From Fictibacillus phosphorivorans (GTDB taxonomy: Bacteria; Bacillota; Bacilli; Bacillales; Fictibacillaceae), in NCBI RefSeq assembly GCF_001629705.1, contig NZ_CP015378.1, positions 248,001 through 312,000 on the forward strand: DNA of 64,000 bases. The letters run 5' to 3'. Positions 8,997 to 19,929 of this stretch are shown here, piece after piece (position 1 is the stretch's first letter; the number at the start of each line of letters is the position of its first letter). The translations under genes were made by a program, and so were the position numbers. Below the pieces are notes generated by a model that saw only the letters and a list, made by a program, of their open reading frames with translations, had not been told where the DNA came from and made no database searches.

Positions 8997-11243
8997 ATGA
9001 GTATGCATCAAATGATTGAAAAACTATTATCAGGACTGAATCCTGAGCAGAAAGCAGCAGTAAAACATACAGACGGGCCGTTGTTATTGATGGCTGGTGC
9101 GGGAAGCGGTAAGACGAGGGTGTTAACTCATCGTATCGCTTATTTAATGATGGAAAAAGAAGTTGCACCTTGGAATATCCTAGCGATCACGTTTACAAAT
9201 AAAGCAGCACGAGAGATGAAGGAAAGGGTCGCAAGAATTACAGGACCAGTAGCAGAAGAGATCTGGATTTCTACGTTCCACTCCATGTGCGTACGAATTT
9301 TACGCCGTGATATCGATCGAATCGGAATTAACCGTAACTTTACGATTTTAGATGCGACAGATCAATTGTCTGTTGTAAAAGCTGTATTGAAAGATCTGAA
9401 CTACGATCCTAAAAAATATGAACCTCGCGGAATTTTAAGCGCGATCTCGTCTTTAAAGAACGAATTAAAAACAGCAGCAGATTTTGCGAAGGTGGCGAAC
9501 GGGCACTTTGAAGGTGTTGTTCAAGAAGTTTATGAAGGCTATGAAAAGCGTCTTCGCAAGAATCAGGCGTTAGATTTTGATGATTTGATAATGACGACGA
9601 TCCAGCTTTTTGCAAAAGTACCTGAAGTGCTAGAGTTCTATCAACGCAAGTTTCAATATATTCATGTGGATGAGTACCAAGATACGAACAGAGCGCAATA
9701 TATGCTCGTTAAAATGTTAGCGGATCGATTCCGTAACCTTTGTGTGGTAGGAGACTCAGATCAGTCGATCTATGGCTGGCGTGGCGCAGATATCGCAAAC
9801 ATTCTATCGTTTGAAAAGGACTATAACGATGCTGAAGTTATCCTTTTAGAGCAAAACTATCGTTCTACGAAAAAGATTCTTCAAGCAGCTAATAAAGTGA
9901 TCGAAAACAACATGAACCGTAAGCCAAAGAATCTTTGGACAGATAATACGGATGGCGCTAGCATCACGTACTACCAAGGTGACGATGAACAAGGAGAGAG
10001 CTATTACGTAACAGGTAAGATTCGTGAAGCTGTATCATCGGGTAAACGTTCGTATAATGACATCGCAATCCTGTATCGTACAAATGCGCAATCACGTGTT
10101 ATTGAGGAAGTTTTGATCAAATCGAACATTCCGTACAATATCGTGGGCGGCACGAAGTTCTATGACAGAAAAGAGATCAAGGACATCTTAGCGTATCTTC
10201 GTCTTATTTCGAATCCAGATGATGATATCTCGCTTCAGCGTATCGTGAATGTTCCGAAGCGCGGAATCGGTGCGTCTTCTATGGATAAAGTCGCACAGTA
10301 TGCAACAAACAATGATCTCTCTATGTATCAAGCGCTTCAAGAAGTAGAGCAGATTGGTCTTAGCGCACGTGCAACAAACTCTTTAAGAGAGTTCTCTGAG
10401 TTTGTTACAAACTGGACGCGTCAGCAGGAATTTCTTTCTGTGACCGAATTAACGGAAGAAGTGCTGACTAAGACAGGCTATCGTGATGCATTGAAAGCTG
10501 AGAAAACGATTGAAGCACAAAGCCGTCTAGAGAATATTGATGAGTTTATTTCAGTTACGCAAGACTTTGAAAAGAAACAAGATGATAAATCATTGATCGC
10601 GTTCTTAACTGATCTAGCACTTGTTGCAGATATTGATAAGCTCGATGAAGATGCAGCAGATGACAAGCCGAAAGAATCTGTTGTTCTGATGACGCTTCAC
10701 TCTGCAAAAGGTCTAGAGTTTCCGATGGTCTTCTTGATGGGTCTTGAAGAAGGGGTATTCCCACATAGCCGTGCTCTTTTTGAAGAGAATGAGATGGAAG
10801 AGGAACGTCGACTGGCATACGTTGGAATCACCCGTGCAGAAGAAGAGTTATTCTTAACGAATGCTAGAATGCGTACCCTTTATGGACGTACGACGACAAA
10901 TCCAGAATCTCGTTTTATCGCTGAGATTCCAGAAGATCTTATCGAGACAGAAGTAAAAGAAAAACCATCTGTTCCGTGGGGATCAAGTGCTCGTTCAGGT
11001 GGAGGAGCTACGCCATCGTTCATGGCACCGAAAAAGAAAATGGTTACACCTGTCTATCAATCTTCTGGTGGGGAGAAACTGGAATGGAGAGTAGGCGACA
11101 AAGTCAAACACCGTAAATGGGAAACAGGAACCGTTGTAAGCATGCGTGGTTCAGGAGATTCAATGGAACTCGACATCGCGTTTCCACAGCCTGTAGGTGT
11201 GAAAAGACTGCTTGCTAAATTTGCCCCGATTGAAAAAGCGTAA
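8997..11243 (+). CDS. pcrA: ATP-dependent DNA helicase PcrA (UvrD/Rep family)
   Basis: A 748-residue superfamily-1A 3'-5' helicase, essential in Bacillus for repair and for clearing replication-transcription conflicts. Walker A is GAGSGKT (residues 34-40), Walker B/motif II is VDEYQDTN, motif III is [14 protein letters not shown], motif IV is LEQNYRST, and late motifs include [14 protein letters not shown] and [10 protein letters not shown]. The C-terminal Tudor-like domain ([19 protein letters not shown]) contacts RNA polymerase in homologues. ATG at 8997 follows GGGCGGTGA. It is 61 bases after pcrB and 21 before ligA, so one operon is likely. Confidence 0.97.
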   Translation: MSMHQMIEKLLSGLNPEQKAAVKHTDGPLLLMAGAGSGKTRVLTHRIAYLMMEKEVAPWNILAITFTNKAAREMKERVARITGPVAEEIWISTFHSMCVRILRRDIDRIGINRNFTILDATDQLSVVKAVLKDLNYDPKKYEPRGILSAISSLKNELKTAADFAKVANGHFEGVVQEVYEGYEKRLRKNQALDFDDLIMTTIQLFAKVPEVLEFYQRKFQYIHVDEYQDTNRAQYMLVKMLADRFRNLCVVGDSDQSIYGWRGADIANILSFEKDYNDAEVILLEQNYRSTKKILQAANKVIENNMNRKPKNLWTDNTDGASITYYQGDDEQGESYYVTGKIREAVSSGKRSYNDIAILYRTNAQSRVIEEVLIKSNIPYNIVGGTKFYDRKEIKDILAYLRLISNPDDDISLQRIVNVPKRGIGASSMDKVAQYATNNDLSMYQALQEVEQIGLSARATNSLREFSEFVTNWTRQQEFLSVTELTEEVLTKTGYRDALKAEKTIEAQSRLENIDEFISVTQDFEKKQDDKSLIAFLTDLALVADIDKLDEDAADDKPKESVVLMTLHSAKGLEFPMVFLMGLEEGVFPHSRALFEENEMEEERRLAYVGITRAEEELFLTNARMRTLYGRTTTNPESRFIAEIPEDLIETEVKEKPSVPWGSSARSGGGATPSFMAPKKKMVTPVYQSSGGEKLEWRVGDKVKHRKWETGTVVSMRGSGDSMELDIAFPQPVGVKRLLAKFAPIEKA

Positions 11244-13271
<2,028 letters not shown>

Positions 13272-13313
13272 GATTGGCGAGAGCTAACCAACAATACTAG
13301 AGGAGTGTCCGTG

Positions 13314-14525
13314 ATGATGAAACGGGTTGGGCTCCTTTTCTTAAGTACTTTACTGCTTTTAACCGGCTGCTGGGGTGGCGATGAGCTGGAAAAAGAAGAA
13401 AAGATCGTGCAAGAAAAGGGCAAAAAAGATGAAAAAGCGATTATTACAGGGGAGATTAACACTGGTGAAAAGTACTACCGAAGTATTTTTCCGTTCGAAC
13501 CAGGTGGTGCCCGTGGTGTAATCCGTTATGGTGTTGATAACCGCCTTGATATCAACGAGTTTGAGATGGGCTTAATGCGTATCGCTCAAGACACATTCAG
13601 TACAGACAAGTACTTTTTCCAAGAAGGACAGATTTTGAATGAGCCAACGGTAACGAACTGGCTGAAAAGATCAGATGAAGACCCTGGAAAAAGTAAGAGC
13701 AAGCTAGATCAAACAGGATTGAATCCCAAGCTTGGTGTAAAAGTAGACGAAGGTGATCCGGGCTACAAAGATAAGATGCTAGAAGCAAACAAGAACAACC
13801 CTAAGTATCTTTCTTATGTATTGGAACATAACTATCTTGTTCAGAGTGGTGATGGAAAAGTAAAGCTTGGCGGTGTGGTTATCGGTTTATCCTTTAACTC
13901 AACGTATTACTATGATGTTAACCAACAAGGCTTGATCTATCCTGGTGAAGTTAAGCTTGAACGCGATAAAGTGAAACAAGAAGCACAGAAAATCGCTGGG
14001 CAAGTAGCAAGTCGTTTACGTACTGATGCAAAGCTGAAAGATGTGCCGATCGTATTTGCTCTTTATCAAGAAGAAGAACGTGATTCTGTAACGCCTGGTA
14101 ACTTCTTCGCTTCAGGTGTTGTGAAAAAAGGAAGCAACTCGGTCAGTTCATGGGAAGACGTAGATGAGGATTATATACTGTTCCCATCTGACGCAGCTTC
14201 AAAAAAGAAGCGAAGTGACTATGAAAAGTTCACGACCTTTAAATCTAAGGTTCAAGAATATTTCCCTAACTATATCGGTGTGATCGGAAAAGGCTACTAT
14301 AAGGACGGCAACCTTGAGCGATTGACGATTGAGATTCCGGTTCAGTTCCGCGGTAAAGCTGAGATCATCTCCTTTACCCAGTTTGTAGCAACCTCCGCAC
14401 TAGGCGAGCTGCCGAATGTGCCGATAGAAGTATACATCGGCTCGGCCGTTGATCAGCCAGAGGCGCTAATTGTAAAAGACGAAACAACGCAAGAAGAACC
14501 CTTCGTGCATATTTATCGTAAATAA
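13314..14525 (+). CDS. camS: CamS-family sex pheromone-type lipoprotein (YerH)
   Basis: A 403-residue lipoprotein of the CamS family. The signal peptide ends in L-T-G-C, so Cys19 of the mature-start scheme is lipidated. In Staphylococcus and Enterococcus the cleaved signal peptide of this family can act as a peptide pheromone; whether that happens here is unknown. The body is mostly hydrophilic alpha/beta with repeated YxxxLERDK-type segments. ATG at 13314 was chosen for its spacing from GAGGAG; GTG codons at 13305 and 13311 also lie in frame. It sits 42 bases after ligA and ends the pcrB-pcrA-ligA-camS run with a terminator. Confidence 0.9.
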   Translation: MMKRVGLLFLSTLLLLTGCWGGDELEKEEKIVQEKGKKDEKAIITGEINTGEKYYRSIFPFEPGGARGVIRYGVDNRLDINEFEMGLMRIAQDTFSTDKYFFQEGQILNEPTVTNWLKRSDEDPGKSKSKLDQTGLNPKLGVKVDEGDPGYKDKMLEANKNNPKYLSYVLEHNYLVQSGDGKVKLGGVVIGLSFNSTYYYDVNQQGLIYPGEVKLERDKVKQEAQKIAGQVASRLRTDAKLKDVPIVFALYQEEERDSVTPGNFFASGVVKKGSNSVSSWEDVDEDYILFPSDAASKKKRSDYEKFTTFKSKVQEYFPNYIGVIGKGYYKDGNLERLTIEIPVQFRGKAEIISFTQFVATSALGELPNVPIEVYIGSAVDQPEALIVKDETTQEEPFVHIYRK

Positions 14526-14537
14526 GGATTTTTTGAA

Positions 14538-14568
14538 AGCCCACTACCTTTATGGTTAGTGGGTTTTT
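14538..14568 (+). terminator. Intrinsic terminator of camS
   Basis: Stem CCCACTACC/GGTTAGTGGG with a one-base bulge and loop TTTAT, followed by five T. Confidence 0.85.
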
Positions 14569-14623
14569 GTTGGGCAGGGTGAGGGAGGTACCTGGGGAAG
14601 CAGCCCGCATTGTGGTTTTGTGA

Positions 14624-14787
14624 TTTTACGGTACGTGTTTTTATATTTATTTCACGTTCACCGCTAAATTGGCTGTTTCCACCTGAAAGTGCTTCGTTTT
14701 CACCTGAAAAGTGGTTGTGAGCACCGCTACCAAGCATGTGACCACCTGAGATTGCACGGCGACCACCTGAAGACAGCTCTGTGCAAT
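14624..14787 (-). repeat. Degenerate 21-bp tandem array, six units (family B, copy 1)
   Basis: On the plus strand CACC recurs at 14659, 14680, 14701, 14722, 14743 and 14764, an exact 21-base step. The minus-strand unit is TCAGGTG (or AGCGGTG) plus 14 variable bases. The array ends in a conserved AT-rich tail (14624-14658) nearly identical to the tail of the array at 17873-18000, there on the opposite strand. In one minus-strand frame it reads as heptads beginning SGG or SGE, but the only start is a TTG without a ribosome site. Bases 14788-15000 after it show no recognisable feature. Confidence 0.8.
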
Positions 14788-15001
14788 ACAAAAAGGAAAC
14801 TATATTGAACAAAAGTGAACCACTTTCAAAGACTCTCTTGGAAAAATATACTTAACAGCGACTAAAACTCATATTTATTCGTTTCACTCTTGAATCTTCT
14901 TAAAAAAAATCACGTAAAACTTTACTAATCATTCACTACAAAGAAAAAAGATACAAAAATGCACGGCATCCCTTTAAAATAAAGAATTCTGACTATTATC
15001 A

Positions 15002-15040
15002 GTTTGTTTGAACAAACCGCTATGTTCATGTAGAATGAAC
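15002..15040 (+). promoter_or_regulatory. Promoter of the P5C dehydrogenase gene with two palindromes
   Basis: TTGAAC (15008-15013), 17 bases, TAGAAT (15031-15036). A perfect dyad GTTTGTT-TG-AACAAAC (15002-15017) covers the -35, and a second, GTTCAT-GTAGA-ATGAAC (15024-15040), covers the -10. Both look like operators; the regulator is not identified. Confidence 0.65.
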
Positions 15041-15056
15041 GTGGGAAACCGAATAA

Positions 15057-15070
15057 TGAAAACGCTTTAA
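15057..15070. promoter_or_regulatory. Possible CcpA cre site
   Basis: TGAAAACGCTTTAA matches the cre consensus TGWAANCGNTNWCA except at the C of the terminal CA. It lies between the promoter and the ribosome site, where CcpA could act as a roadblock. Confidence 0.5.
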
Positions 15071-15087
15071 TAGGAGGGGAATTTATT

Positions 15088-16635
15088 ATGACACGTGAAT
15101 ACCGTCATGAACCATTTATGGATTTTTCAGTTCCTGCAAACAAGGAAGCTTACGAAGCAGGGTTAAAAGTAATTAACTCAAAGCTTGGTACTGAGTTTCC
15201 GCTTGTTATCGGCAGTGAAAAGATCACGACAGACGAAAAGATTGTTTCTATAAATCCAGCCAACAAAGAAGAAGTGATTGGATCTGTTTCCAAAGCGACT
15301 CAAGATCACGCTGAGCAAGCGATGCAAGCTGCATTAACAGCTTTTGAATCTTGGAAAAAGTGGGATCCTGAACACCGCGCGAACATCTTGTTCCGTGCAG
15401 CAGCGATCATCCGCCGCCGTAAATATGAATTCTCCGCTATGCTTACAAAAGAAGCAGGTAAGCCATGGAAAGAAGCTGACGCTGATACAGCTGAAGCGAT
15501 CGACTTTTTAGAATACTATGCACGCCAAGCGATCAAGCTTAAAGCTGGACAACCAGTTGTAAGCCGTGACGGCGAAATTAATAAATTTAGCTATATCCCA
15601 CTTGGAGTAGGTATCGTTATCTCTCCATTCAACTTCCCATTTGCGATCATGGCAGGGACTGCAGCAGCGGCGTTCGTTACAGGTAACACAGTATTGTTGA
15701 AGCCTGCGAACTCAACGCCAATTATTGCAGCAATGTTCGTACAAGTGATGGAAGAAGCAGGACTTCCTGCAGGCGTACTTAACTTTGTTCCTGGTAGCGG
15801 TGCTGAGATCGGTGACTACTTAGTAGACCACCCGAAAACTCGCTTCGTATCGTTCACGGGTTCTCGTGAAGTTGGTTGCCGTATCTATGAGCGCGCAGCA
15901 AAAGTACACCCTGGCCAAATCTGGCTGAAGCGTGTAATCGCTGAAATGGGGGGAAAAGACACAGTGGTTGTTGACCGTGATGCTGATCTTGAATTAGCAG
16001 CTAGCTCAATCGTTTACTCTGCGTTCGGATTCTCTGGACAAAAATGTTCTGCAGGATCTCGTGCGGTTATCCACCAAGACGTTTACGACGAAGTTTTAGA
16101 AAAAGCAGTAGCGCTTACTAAAACATTAACGATGGGTAATCCAGAAGAAGTTGGCACATACATGGGGCCAGTAATCGATCAAGCTTCTTTCAACAAGATT
16201 ATGAAATACATCGAGATCGGAAAAGAAGAAGGCCGTCTGATGACTGGTGGAGAAGGCGACGACTCTAAAGGTTACTTCATCCAGCCTACAATCTTTGCTG
16301 ATGTAGATGAAAAAGCTCGTCTGATGCAAGAAGAAATCTTCGGACCAGTTGTAGCGGTATGTAAAGCGCGTGACTTCGATCACATGATGGAAATCGCAAA
16401 CAACACAGAGTATGGTCTAACAGGTGCGCTTCTTTCTAACAACCGTGAGCACATCGAGCGCGCACGTGAAGAGTTCCACGTAGGTAACTTCTACATCAAC
16501 CGTGGATGTACAGGCGCAATCGTTGGATACCAGCCGTTCGGCGGATTCAACATGTCTGGAACTGACTCAAAAGCGGGTGGCCCAGACTACCTAACACTTC
16601 ACATGCAAGCAAAAACAACTTCAGAAACACTTTAA
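15088..16635 (+). CDS. 1-pyrroline-5-carboxylate dehydrogenase
   Basis: A 515-residue aldehyde dehydrogenase of the bacillar P5C dehydrogenase group (RocA/PruA). It oxidises glutamate semialdehyde/P5C to glutamate with NAD+ in proline and arginine breakdown. The nucleophile is the Cys in [13 protein letters not shown], the general base Glu is in VIAEMGGKD, and [10 protein letters not shown] is the NAD loop. [16 protein letters not shown] is the usual binding segment, and 515 residues is the typical length. The ribosome site is TAGGAGGGG. No proline dehydrogenase is adjacent, so the partner must lie elsewhere. A possible cre site and paired palindromes suggest carbon- or substrate-dependent control. 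Confidence 0.95.
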   Translation: MTREYRHEPFMDFSVPANKEAYEAGLKVINSKLGTEFPLVIGSEKITTDEKIVSINPANKEEVIGSVSKATQDHAEQAMQAALTAFESWKKWDPEHRANILFRAAAIIRRRKYEFSAMLTKEAGKPWKEADADTAEAIDFLEYYARQAIKLKAGQPVVSRDGEINKFSYIPLGVGIVISPFNFPFAIMAGTAAAAFVTGNTVLLKPANSTPIIAAMFVQVMEEAGLPAGVLNFVPGSGAEIGDYLVDHPKTRFVSFTGSREVGCRIYERAAKVHPGQIWLKRVIAEMGGKDTVVVDRDADLELAASSIVYSAFGFSGQKCSAGSRAVIHQDVYDEVLEKAVALTKTLTMGNPEEVGTYMGPVIDQASFNKIMKYIEIGKEEGRLMTGGEGDDSKGYFIQPTIFADVDEKARLMQEEIFGPVVAVCKARDFDHMMEIANNTEYGLTGALLSNNREHIERAREEFHVGNFYINRGCTGAIVGYQPFGGFNMSGTDSKAGGPDYLTLHMQAKTTSETL

Positions 16636-16649
16636 TTTTTGAAATTGAG

Positions 16650-16676
16650 CCCTTTCTCACCTGAGAAAGGGTTTTT
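16650..16676 (+). terminator. Intrinsic terminator of the P5C dehydrogenase gene
   Basis: Perfect nine-base stem CCCTTTCTC/GAGAAAGGG with loop ACCT and five T. Confidence 0.92.
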
Positions 16677-16691
16677 ATGTGGGTATTTTTC

Positions 16692-16791
16692 ATTTATAAG
16701 TCTTCATCAGAATTTATAAGTCTTGAAAAAATTTTATAAGTCTTCAAATTTTTTTATAGGTCCTCAAAAAAATTTATAAGTCTTCACACAA
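16692..16791. repeat. Degenerate 20-bp tandem array, five units (family C)
   Basis: TTTATAAGTCTTCA-like cores recur with TATAAG (once TATAGG) at 16695, 16715, 16735, 16755 and 16775, an exact 20-base step. Six to eight bases between cores vary. The array lies 15 bases after a terminator. A 20-base unit cannot keep one reading frame, so this array is not coding. Confidence 0.85.
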
Positions 16792-16869
16792 TCTGCGAAC
16801 AAAAAAATGGATTGTACACGCCGCTTCAGGAGAAGTTAATCGTATAACGATATGAAAGCAGGTGTGAAG

Positions 16870-17226
16870 ATGTCAAAAGATAAAGAGCCAAAGAAGAGTG
16901 TTCCTGAAGTCGAACTAGATGAAACCTTACCTCATCAGATTAGTTCTCCTGATTTTAAAGGCACAGGAATGAAGATGGAAGCGCCGTTTGTAAACGAGCA
17001 TGGTGTCGTAATCGGAGATAGCTTCTACGATTCAGAGAATTCGCCACTGAACAACTGGAGTACAGACACAGATCCAGAAGTGATGGCAGGTGAAGAGTGG
17101 GTGCATCCGACCAATGATATCGGCTGGAACACGAACATGAACCGCGACCTCATTGAAAAGAAAGCACCGCCAAAAGAAGCTATGCTTCGGCATCCAACGA
17201 AAGACTCGAGCTACGGAAAAGACTAA
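16870..17226 (+). CDS. DUF3905-like cytoplasmic protein
   Basis: A 118-residue, very hydrophilic, acidic protein with no signal peptide or membrane segment. It is rich in Pro, Asn, Asp and Trp; notable segments are LPHQISSPDFKGTG, VVIGDSFYDSENSP and EEWVHPTNDIGWNTN. I believe it belongs to the bacillar family DUF3905, from memory of the pattern only. ATG at 16870 follows AGGTG; an in-frame ATG at 16852 has no ribosome site. It is flanked by its own terminator, so it is monocistronic. Function is unknown. Low hydrophobicity suggests an extended or partner-bound protein, possibly sporulation-related, but nothing here proves that. Confidence 0.72.
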   Translation: MSKDKEPKKSVPEVELDETLPHQISSPDFKGTGMKMEAPFVNEHGVVIGDSFYDSENSPLNNWSTDTDPEVMAGEEWVHPTNDIGWNTNMNRDLIEKKAPPKEAMLRHPTKDSSYGKD

Positions 17227-17229
17227 AAG

Positions 17230-17256
17230 CATTCGGTGAAGTAACCGAATGTTTTT
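17230..17256 (+). terminator. Intrinsic terminator after the DUF3905-like gene
   Basis: Stem CATTCGGT/ACCGAATG with loop GAAGTA and a run of T with one C. Confidence 0.85.
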
Positions 17257-17279
17257 CTTTTGCTTTGTTATGGGAAGTT

Positions 17280-17408
17280 GTTGCTATCCGCTCCAGGTTG
17301 CTCGCTTTCCGCGGGGCAGGCGGTGAGCCACATTCGTTCGTTGCACTCTTAAGTGTCTCACCTGCCCACCTGTCCCGCAGGAGTCTCGCACCTTACACTC
17401 CAATCAAC
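17280..17408 (-). repeat. 129-bp dispersed palindromic element, copy R2
   Basis: Reverse orientation relative to R1. Read on the minus strand it starts GTTGATTGGAGTGTAAGG and contains GCGAGACTCCTGCGGGACAG, GGCTCACCG and GGAAAGCGAGCAACCTGGAG. It fills most of the gap between the DUF3905-like and yciI-like genes. The remaining 17409-17527 shows only a ribosome site. Confidence 0.85.
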
Positions 17409-17527
17409 TTTCATAGAAGAAGATAAAAATTAGGATGATACCAACAAACTTTTAGAAAAATAGCCTTTTCTTTTGGTGTTCAACACTATGTAGTAAGATA
17501 AACATAACAAATAAGGAGGTAACACAC

Positions 17528-17782
17528 ATGGCATATTTCGCAGCAATTTTACATATGGAAAAACCAGAGCTCAATCAAGAATTCCGTCAGGCTCACTTAG
17601 ATTACTTAGCAGAGCTTGTTGCACAGGATAAAGTTCATTTGAAAGGACCATTCTTGGACGGAGCAGGCGGTATGGTCGTTTACAAAGCGGAGTCACTAGA
17701 CGAGGCTAAACAATTAGCAGAAGAAGATCCTTACGTAAAAGAAGGCGTGCGCCGCTTAGAACTTCATGAGTGGGGGATCTAA
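17528..17782 (+). CDS. YciI-like protein
   Basis: An 84-residue YciI-family protein (ferredoxin-like alpha/beta, dimeric alpha-beta barrel). The family His and Asp residues are present in RQAHLDYLAELVAQDK, and the closing pattern EAKQLAEEDPYVKEGV is the classic C-terminal helix. AAGGAGGT lies eight bases before the ATG, so expression could be strong. Members of the family are small cytosolic proteins; some act as dehydrochlorinases or accessory folds, but most have no known reaction. It has its own terminator. No neighbour suggests a pathway. Confidence 0.87.
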   Translation: MAYFAAILHMEKPELNQEFRQAHLDYLAELVAQDKVHLKGPFLDGAGGMVVYKAESLDEAKQLAEEDPYVKEGVRRLELHEWGI

Positions 17783-17803
17783 AGCATTTAAAATCAATAA
17801 CGG

Positions 17804-17834
17804 AAGAATCTACGTAAAAGTAGATTCTTTTTTC
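17804..17834 (+). terminator. Intrinsic terminator of the yciI-like gene
   Basis: Perfect ten-base stem AAGAATCTAC/GTAGATTCTT with loop GTAAAA and a T run. Confidence 0.93.
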
Positions 17835-17872
17835 TATTTTGAGGTCTATTTATGTGGCGTAAGTGATGCCTT

Positions 17873-18000
17873 CAGGTGGAAGCGGTGCAATCTCAGGTGC
17901 TCACAGCACTTTTTCAGGTGGTAACTCAACACGCACAGGTGAAAACAACCTATTTACCGGTGAACGTGTAATAAATATAAAAACACGTACCGTAAAACGG
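17873..18000 (+). repeat. Degenerate 21-bp tandem array, five units (family B, copy 2)
   Basis: GGTG recurs at 17875, 17896, 17917, 17938 and 17959, an exact 21-base step; the unit is TCAGGTG plus 14 variable bases. The last unit runs into a tail containing ACGTG and CACGT as inverted partners around an AT-rich loop. This tail is nearly identical to that of the array at 14624-14787, which lies on the other strand. One plus frame from a GTG at 17863 reads as SGG-type heptads, but it has no ribosome site. I call it repeat DNA. Confidence 0.82.
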
Positions 18001-18080
18001 ACTCACATCCCGCAAATAACACACAATCCCACTAAAACCTCATAAAAATAACTCAATTTCGTGAATGTTCCGTCCTCAAG

Positions 18081-18110
18081 TTGCTTATACAGCGAGCTTT
18101 TTGTTATCAT
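18081..18110 (+). promoter_or_regulatory. Probable gatCAB promoter
   Basis: TTGCTT (18081-18086), 18 bases, TATCAT (18105-18110), 44 bases before the gatC start. Confidence 0.5.
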
Positions 18111-18153
18111 CAGAATAATACTTTTCGTATAGAAAGTCTTGGAGGTGGCGAGC

Positions 18154-18444
18154 TTGTCTCGAATTTCAAAAGATCAAGTGAAACACGTGGCGCATTTAGC
18201 CAGGTTAGCGGTTACGGAGGAAGAAGCCGAATTGCTGACTGAACAATTAGATAAGATCATCGGGTTTGCTGAAGAACTGAATGAACTCGACACAGATAAC
18301 GTGGAGCCGACTACGCACGTTCTGGAGCTGAAGAATATCCTTCGCAAAGATGAAGTTAGGAATTCTGTATCAGTGGATGAGGCGATGAAAAATGCGCCTT
18401 CAGAAAGAGATGGCCAGTTTAAAGTTCCGAACATTTTGGAGTAG
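18154..18444 (+). CDS. gatC: Asp/Glu-tRNA amidotransferase subunit C
   Basis: A 96-residue GatC, the small subunit that ties GatA to GatB in the enzyme amidating Glu-tRNA(Gln) and Asp-tRNA(Asn). The family pattern [16 protein letters not shown] opens the protein, and [20 protein letters not shown] is the extended belt that wraps GatA. TTG at 18154 was chosen because GGAGGT lies seven bases upstream and 96 residues is the usual length; an earlier in-frame TTG at 18139 overlaps the ribosome site. It is first in the gatCAB operon, 15 bases before gatA. Confidence 0.95.
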   Translation: MSRISKDQVKHVAHLARLAVTEEEAELLTEQLDKIIGFAEELNELDTDNVEPTTHVLELKNILRKDEVRNSVSVDEAMKNAPSERDGQFKVPNILE

Positions 18445-18459
18445 GAGGAAAGACCACGT

Positions 18460-19917
18460 ATGTCGATTTTAGATAAAAAGATCTCAGAACTTCATCAGTT
18501 ATTACATACAAAAGAATTGAGTGTAGCTGACATTGTGGATGCGACGTTTGACCGCATTCATCAAGTAGATGGTAAAGTAAAAGCGTTTTTAACACTTAAT
18601 GAAGAATACAGCCGAATCAAGGCTAAACAATTAGATGAAAAGCTCGTTTCCGGTGCTGACAGAGGACTGCTCTTTGGTATGCCGATTGGTATCAAGGATA
18701 ACATCGTAACAAAAGGAATCCGTACAACTTGTGCGTCTCGCATTTTAGAAAACTTTGAACCGATCTATGATGCAACCGTTGTGGAACGCTTGAATCAAGC
18801 GGATACGATCACGATCGGAAAATTGAACATGGATGAATTTGCGATGGGGTCATCAAACGAGAACTCCGGATTCCACCCAACTCACAACCCGTGGGATCTT
18901 TCTTGTGTACCAGGAGGGTCATCCGGTGCGTCTGCGGCATCCGTATCAGCGGGGGAAGTTCTTTTCTCACTGGGTTCTGATACAGGTGGCTCGATACGTC
19001 AGCCTGCTGCTTTCTGTGGTGTTGTTGGATTGAAGCCAACTTACGGACTCGTATCTCGTTACGGCTTAGTCGCGTTCGCATCATCACTGGATCAAATCGG
19101 TCCTGTAACGCGTAACGTTGAAGACAATGCATACTTGCTGCAAGCTATTGCAGGGAACGACCCGATGGATTCTACTTCTGCAAAAGTGGATATCCCAGAT
19201 TACTTGGCTTCTTTTACTGGTGATGTGAAAGGGCTGAAGATTGCGGTTCCAAAAGAATACCTAGGTGAAGGTGTAGAGCCTGGCGTAAAAGAGCGCGTGA
19301 TGGAAGCTTTAAAAGTACTTGAAGGACTTGGAGCGACATGGGAGGAAGTATCTCTGCCGCATTCTCGTTATGCGCTTGCAACGTACTACTTGCTGTCATC
19401 ATCTGAAGCTTCTGCTAACCTTTCGCGCTTTGATGGCGTTCGTTACGGATTGCGTTCAGATAACAGCGAGAACTTGATCGAGATGTACAAGCAGTCTAGG
19501 AGCGAAGGATTTGGTGAGGAAGTAAAACGCCGCATCATGCTTGGAACGTTCGCGTTAAGCTCTGGATACTACGATGCTTATTATAAAAAAGCACAAAAAG
19601 TTCGTACGCTGATTAAAGAAGACTTTACGAACATTTTTGAAAAATACGATGTAATTATCGGACCAACAACGCCATCTGCATCGTTTAAATGTGGATCGAT
19701 GACGAAAGATCCATTAACGATGTACATGAACGATATTCTAACGATTCCGGTTAACTTAGCGGGTGTGCCTGCGATCTCTGTACCATGTGGATTCTCAGAT
19801 GGACTGCCGATCGGACTTCAGATCATCGGTAAACATTTTGACGAGAGCACGATTTATCGCGTAGCACATGCGTTTGAACAAGCAACAGATCATCACACAG
19901 AAAAGCCGAAGCTGTAG
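18460..19917 (+). CDS. gatA: Asp/Glu-tRNA amidotransferase subunit A
   Basis: A 485-residue amidase-signature enzyme that hydrolyses glutamine and passes ammonia to GatB. The Ser-cisSer-Lys triad is visible as Lys in [10 protein letters not shown], cis-Ser in [12 protein letters not shown], and nucleophile Ser in [15 protein letters not shown]. The fold is the full amidase domain with a normal C terminus ([14 protein letters not shown]). It starts at ATG 18460 behind GGAGGAA and is followed by gatB after 12 bases. The length equals that of B. subtilis GatA as I recall it. Confidence 0.97.
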   Translation: MSILDKKISELHQLLHTKELSVADIVDATFDRIHQVDGKVKAFLTLNEEYSRIKAKQLDEKLVSGADRGLLFGMPIGIKDNIVTKGIRTTCASRILENFEPIYDATVVERLNQADTITIGKLNMDEFAMGSSNENSGFHPTHNPWDLSCVPGGSSGASAASVSAGEVLFSLGSDTGGSIRQPAAFCGVVGLKPTYGLVSRYGLVAFASSLDQIGPVTRNVEDNAYLLQAIAGNDPMDSTSAKVDIPDYLASFTGDVKGLKIAVPKEYLGEGVEPGVKERVMEALKVLEGLGATWEEVSLPHSRYALATYYLLSSSEASANLSRFDGVRYGLRSDNSENLIEMYKQSRSEGFGEEVKRRIMLGTFALSSGYYDAYYKKAQKVRTLIKEDFTNIFEKYDVIIGPTTPSASFKCGSMTKDPLTMYMNDILTIPVNLAGVPAISVPCGFSDGLPIGLQIIGKHFDESTIYRVAHAFEQATDHHTEKPKL

Positions 19918-19929
19918 GGGGTGCAGAAA

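Noticed and set aside
14624-18000. The 20-21 bp arrays as CRISPR arrays
   Set aside because: Cores are only 7-14 bases, spacers 6-14 bases, and no cas genes are present. CRISPR repeats and spacers are each about twice as long.
17863-18045. Heptad open frame (SGG repeats) as a small secreted or structural protein, likewise the minus frames over 14513-14812 and 5858-6247
   Set aside because: Starts are GTG/TTG or lack ribosome sites, similarity stops at the DNA repeat ends, and a sister array has a 20-base period that cannot be coding.
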